This document shows positions 4,738-8,416 of a stretch of DNA of 8,416 nt, one piece after another (the first letter of the stretch is position 1; each line of letters starts with the position of its first letter). The DNA is from Eggerthellales bacterium UBA948 (GTDB lineage Bacteria > Actinomycetota > Coriobacteriia > Coriobacteriales > UBA8131), in the NCBI GenBank assembly GCA_002293265.1, contig DBCW01000023.1:1-8416 (forward strand), read 5' to 3'. The notes beneath the pieces were generated by a model. It ran no database searches. It was not told where the DNA came from and was given only the letters and a program-made list of their open reading frames with translations. Position numbers and translations under genes: made by a program.

Positions 4738-4779
4738 ATCTGATAGAAAATCTGATTGTCATCGGATGGAGAATCTGAT
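4738..4779. promoter_or_regulatory. array of four phased ATCNGAT palindromes
   Basis: The 7-bp palindrome ATCNGAT occurs at 4738-4744 (ATCTGAT), 4750-4756 (ATCTGAT), 4761-4767 (ATCGGAT) and 4773-4779 (ATCTGAT). Start-to-start spacing is 12, 11 and 12 bp, about one helical turn. It sits between the divergent cyclophilin and LuxR-type genes. The last copy ends 16 bp before a TATAAC (4796-4801) that could be the -10 of the LuxR gene. An array of protein-binding sites controlling one or both genes is the simplest reading; the binding protein is unknown. Confidence 0.5.
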
Positions 4780-4828
4780 TTTGCCTAATAAAATGTATAA
4801 CTTCTAGTAGAATGACTATCAGCAAAAA

Positions 4829-4858
4829 CTTGAATGCGACAGAAAGTTTGCATTCAAG
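4829..4858 (+). promoter_or_regulatory. 9-bp inverted repeat in the leader of the LuxR-type gene
   Basis: CTTGAATGC (4829-4837) and GCATTCAAG (4850-4858) are perfect complements around a 12-nt spacer, 56 bp before the start codon. It lies downstream of both candidate -10 boxes (TATAAC 4796-4801, TAGAAT 4808-4813), so it is probably in the mRNA leader as a hairpin, or is a repressor operator overlapping the early transcribed region. No T run follows, so it is not an intrinsic terminator. Confidence 0.5.
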
Positions 4859-4914
4859 ATGGCGCTAAAACCGGAGAGTATTAACAGGGAAATAAAAGAA
4901 TTGCATCAGGGGAA

Positions 4915-6633
4915 ATGACAGATCAAGAAGAAACACATATAAGTGAGCATTCAGCTGACAGCGAAACTACCCAAAAAGAGCACCGCGATAGCAAGACACT
5001 CGACTTCATGGTCACTGTGCTTGGCTTTGGGCTTTGCTTCGCATGGATAGTTTTTTGTTTGTCCGAACCTATCGGTTTTAGTCTCGACCACGATTATGAG
5101 TGGCTTTATCTTGCTGTTGGTGCAGGAGCGGCGCTTATATCAGCTTTATTTGTGCACAACTCAGCGAGCAGAACCAATGTCATTCGGATCAATTTGTATC
5201 GAATAGCCAGTGTTTTACTGATACTCGCATCGCTTTTAATTCCGCTTTCGACGATAATCCTCCCGCACACAACTTTTGAACAATACCCAATAGTCGCTGT
5301 TGTCGGATTCTTTATTGGAGGTGCCGGTGCCGGTCTACTTCAGGTTCTATGGGGTGAGCATCTTGCAAAATATGACATGCGATTTGCAGCTATGGTTTCT
5401 CCGGCTGCGTCAATTGTGTCGGGGGCATTTGTCGCTTTGTCGCTCACAGACATCTCCGAAGGCATCAGCTTTTTTGGTTATCTATTCTTTCCGCTTACGT
5501 CTTTGGGCTTGTTGCTTTTTAAAGTAAACAGAGAAGGGTTGATCGTTAAGCAGCTAATACCGTCCAAACAATCACCCATGAGCTCAGATAACTTAGATAA
5601 TAAAGATGCGGATGGGGAGCTGCATGCATCCAAACAAGCTCTTGTTGACATAGAGCCAAAAAGCTCAAGCGCAGAAGCTATAACAAGCATCAGCGCGAAA
5701 AAAGCCTCGCAAAAACCGATAGACTACCAGATTATAAAACTGATGGTCTCGGTAGTGGTGTTTTCGCTTTTATGTCGCATGTTTGATGTATTGTTGTATG
5801 GCTATCCCGATCCATTCAGCTTTCTGGGTGACAGCTCTTTGTTCGCGTTGGTTATAGTCGGAGTATGCTTTTTGGTGTTGGTAACAACCTTAAAAGATCG
5901 CTTTAACTTAGCGTTTACCTATCGACTATCACTGCCAATCATGATCGCCGGTTTTGTTGCGATTGCGATGTTTGCCGGCTCTCAAGCTGCAATAAGCGTT
6001 CTATTAATAAATATAGGCTATAACTTCTTTGACATTTTGATCTGGATCATTTTTGCCGGCTTAGTTATTAATAGAGGCGTGCCGGCGATAAAAGCTTTTG
6101 GGCTTGGCGTATCAGCAATGTTTATCGGTATGGCACTAGGTTATTTTGTGGGCGATATCATACAATCAATGATCGTGCATGGAGACGTACAAATAACCGT
6201 TGTTGCACTTGTATGCATTATGAGTTTGGTTATTGTGGCTTTTTTGGTCATACCCGAGGGTGCTATTGCCAAAGTTACACATACTTTTAGTGTGAATGAT
6301 CAAGACAGCGGAACGGTACAAGATTTGTCTGTTAGTGCCCCTGCTGTCCGGGTGGCAAAAAACGGTAGCCCGGATGGTAGCGATTTTTCCGGGAGCAAAA
6401 GCAAGCTTGAAGACAATAGTGTTTTGGTCGCCAAAGCCTATGGGCTCACTCCTCGTGAGCAAGAAGTATTGGTACTTTTGGCTTATGGACGCACGCTGGC
6501 AATTATCTCACGTGATCTCATGGTTGCACCGGGAACTGCCAGGTCTCATATGGAGAAGATATACCGAAAGCTTGGGGTGCACAAGCAGCAGGAGTTGATT
6601 GATTTGGTCGAGGGTTATACTGCAAAGCAGTAA
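4915..6633 (+). CDS. 12-transmembrane protein with C-terminal LuxR-type HTH
   Basis: Membrane-anchored transcription regulator of 572 aa. A hydrophilic N-terminus (1-28) leads into six hydrophobic segments (about 31-50, 62-81, 94-116, 124-148, 155-177, 183-203). A ~70-residue polar loop rich in Ser, Lys and Asp follows, then six more segments (about 273-295, 308-326, 337-356, 357-385, 394-415, 425-446). The 6+6 plan resembles a transporter of the major facilitator type, used here presumably as a sensor. After a ~60-residue linker, residues 510-566 are a clear LuxR/GerE helix-turn-helix: GLTPREQEVLVLLAYGRT, then GTARSHMEKIYRKLGVHKQQELI. No receiver domain is present. This architecture is frequent in Coriobacteriia, where ligands are mostly unknown. 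ATG at 4915 follows AGGGG with only two bases between. No transporter or enzyme gene is adjacent to suggest a signal. The cyclophilin gene is divergent; the small ORF at 6729-6938 is convergent. Confidence 0.93.
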   Translation: MTDQEETHISEHSADSETTQKEHRDSKTLDFMVTVLGFGLCFAWIVFCLSEPIGFSLDHDYEWLYLAVGAGAALISALFVHNSASRTNVIRINLYRIASVLLILASLLIPLSTIILPHTTFEQYPIVAVVGFFIGGAGAGLLQVLWGEHLAKYDMRFAAMVSPAASIVSGAFVALSLTDISEGISFFGYLFFPLTSLGLLLFKVNREGLIVKQLIPSKQSPMSSDNLDNKDADGELHASKQALVDIEPKSSSAEAITSISAKKASQKPIDYQIIKLMVSVVVFSLLCRMFDVLLYGYPDPFSFLGDSSLFALVIVGVCFLVLVTTLKDRFNLAFTYRLSLPIMIAGFVAIAMFAGSQAAISVLLINIGYNFFDILIWIIFAGLVINRGVPAIKAFGLGVSAMFIGMALGYFVGDIIQSMIVHGDVQITVVALVCIMSLVIVAFLVIPEGAIAKVTHTFSVNDQDSGTVQDLSVSAPAVRVAKNGSPDGSDFSGSKSKLEDNSVLVAKAYGLTPREQEVLVLLAYGRTLAIISRDLMVAPGTARSHMEKIYRKLGVHKQQELIDLVEGYTAKQ

Positions 6634-6728
6634 CTTGAACCACAGAAGAAAACTTCAAGCTCTTGGTCTCGACGAGTACACATGGGCGTGGTTTGGAAAA
6701 ATCTTAGTAGCTAACTACCGTGTAAATA

Positions 6729-6938
6729 TCATATTGGTTCATCAGACCAGCTTCTCTTTCTTGCCTCACTTAACCACAAGTCGGCCTCCTCGTCTGATGT
6801 GAAACCTCCGTATTCTATACTCGTATTGTTATCAATCTTGTATTCTTCACTGCTTAAAAACCTTATATAATCCAGCAGCGATGGTAGCTTTTCGGGCGGC
6901 ACTCTCTTGATTTCTTCAAGGATAACGGAGTCATTCAT
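6729..6938 (-). CDS. small antitoxin-like protein (DUF2281-like)
   Basis: Predicted 69-aa protein. Residues 1-31 (MNDSVILEEIKRVPPEKLPS, then LLDYIRFLSSE) match the pattern of small VapB-like DUF2281 antitoxins: an E-E-I helix, then [VL]-P-P-E-K-L-x-x-[LV]-L-D-[YF]-I-x-F-L. A polar middle follows, and a C-terminal stretch (DEEADLWLSEARKRSW) that could be the toxin-binding tail. ATG at 6938 is chosen because GAGGTGG sits at ideal distance upstream. The same frame is open back to 7208, which would give 159 aa with a Lys/Glu-rich N-terminal part, but no ribosome-binding site precedes that start. No PIN-domain toxin follows: fewer than 100 bp separate it from the LuxR stop. It is therefore an orphan antitoxin-like gene, perhaps one whose toxin was lost. 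Confidence 0.55.
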   Translation of the reverse strand: MNDSVILEEIKRVPPEKLPSLLDYIRFLSSEEYKIDNNTSIEYGGFTSDEEADLWLSEARKRSWSDEPI

Positions 6939-7203
6939 GCTGCCACCTCGCTCTTTGCGACTTATTGCTATAGTGATTATACAACTTTCGGTAAAGTTCA
7001 TTCCACCTTTCACAAGCTCAAGGTAGAGCTCCAATCTTTGCTTAAGAAGCTCTTTGTCACTTTTATTGGTAGGGCGGTGTCTAATAATCTTGATTGCATC
7101 CACGTCTTCTTTTGAGGCCACGGTGTTGCGACGTTCGCCAGAACTCGCCCTCCTCAACTTGCCACTCTCTGGTAACAATTTACGGAATCTAATTATTACA
7201 TTG

Positions 7204-7233
7204 TGCACACTTGAACTAAAGTTGTTCTATAAT
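7204..7233 (+). promoter_or_regulatory. hemB promoter
   Basis: A perfect -10 TATAAT (7228-7233) has TGCACA (7204-7209, 4/6) 18 bp upstream. Predicted start is near 7240, at the left edge of a perfect palindrome. The leader to the hemB ATG would be about 110 nt. An ATCTGAT heptamer (7232-7238), like those in the 4738-4779 array, overlaps the end of the -10. Confidence 0.65.
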
Positions 7234-7236
7234 CTG

Positions 7237-7261
7237 ATATGAGACGAAATTTGTCTCATAT
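7237..7261 (+). promoter_or_regulatory. perfect palindrome at the hemB transcription start
   Basis: ATATGAGAC (7237-7245) and GTCTCATAT (7253-7261) are perfect 9-bp inverted arms around GAAATTT. Its place immediately after the -10 is typical of a dimeric repressor's operator (TetR-like or similar), which would make hemB expression inducible. As RNA it would be a 5'-terminal hairpin followed by GTTTTATG, so transcript stabilisation or early attenuation is an alternative. Confidence 0.55.
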
Positions 7262-7290
7262 GTTTTATGCATGTTTTGGGAAGCTTGGTG

Positions 7291-7310
7291 CGAGATTTAA
7301 GGGCATCTCG
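7291..7310 (+). promoter_or_regulatory. second hairpin in the hemB leader
   Basis: CGAGAT (7291-7296) and ATCTCG (7305-7310) are perfect 6-bp complements with loop TTAAGGGC. It lies 42 bp before the hemB start and upstream of the Shine-Dalgarno AGAGGA (7337-7342). Together with the palindrome at 7237-7261 it gives the leader two hairpins. No known riboswitch consensus is recognised. Confidence 0.35.
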
Positions 7311-7337
7311 TGGGCTCATATTTTGATACGCAACTGA

Positions 7338-8416
<1,079 letters not shown>

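Noticed and set aside
6634..6728. Search for a PIN or other toxin partner downstream of the antitoxin-like gene, and for a terminator of the LuxR-type gene
   Set aside because: Only short frames are present and the inverted repeats found (CTTGAA/TTCAAG, GTAG/CTAC) are too short and lack T runs.
6599..6802. 67-codon + strand ORF overlapping the end of the LuxR-type gene
   Set aside because: It starts inside the HTH coding region without a ribosome-binding site and runs antisense into the antitoxin-like gene; composition looks incidental.

Overview
The window looks like a chromosomal segment of an anaerobic actinobacterium of the Coriobacteriia/Eggerthellales type. This is an inference from three things: a 12-membrane-segment protein ending in a LuxR DNA-binding domain (an architecture abundant in that group), a structured RNA with C-rich loops resembling the actinobacterial 6C RNA, and overall gene style. 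By eye the base composition is moderate (roughly mid-40s % GC). No transposase, integrase, phage gene or CRISPR array is visible.

Left part (1-2442): a possible 3' tail of an upstream gene, then a LysR-type regulator on +. Opposite it lies a short decayed tail of a PdxR/MocR-type regulator, followed by a minus-strand gene for a secreted protein made of two copies of a ~90-residue beta-rich repeat, which has its own intrinsic terminator. Behind that gene is a palindromic intergenic repeat element with ATTCCCGC/GCGGGAAT arms and a 40-bp-period direct repeat.

Middle (2379-4025): a complete vapBC toxin-antitoxin operon with a palindromic operator between its -35 and -10, then tRNA-His(GTG) on minus with an extended -10 promoter and a strong hairpin touching its CCA end. 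Next comes an ~800-bp stretch with no sizeable ORF. Its centre is best read as a minus-strand small RNA of ~215 nt: a promoter, two large stems whose loops are runs of C, a small hairpin between them, and a terminator hairpin. A 33-codon ORF may follow on +.

Right part (4014-8416): a cyclophilin-like gene on minus that has lost the usual catalytic arginine, divergent from the 12-TM LuxR-type sensor/regulator. The spacer between them carries four helically phased ATCNGAT palindromes. A small antitoxin-like ORF on minus converges on the LuxR gene. Last is hemB (porphobilinogen synthase) with a promoter, a perfect palindrome at the transcription start and a second leader hairpin. hemB overlaps, and is probably translationally coupled to, a gene that runs off the window.

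The genes do not form one pathway. The most noteworthy item is the C-rich-loop RNA at 3446-3662. The intergenic regulatory architecture (ATCNGAT array, hemB leader, vapBC operator) is the second theme.
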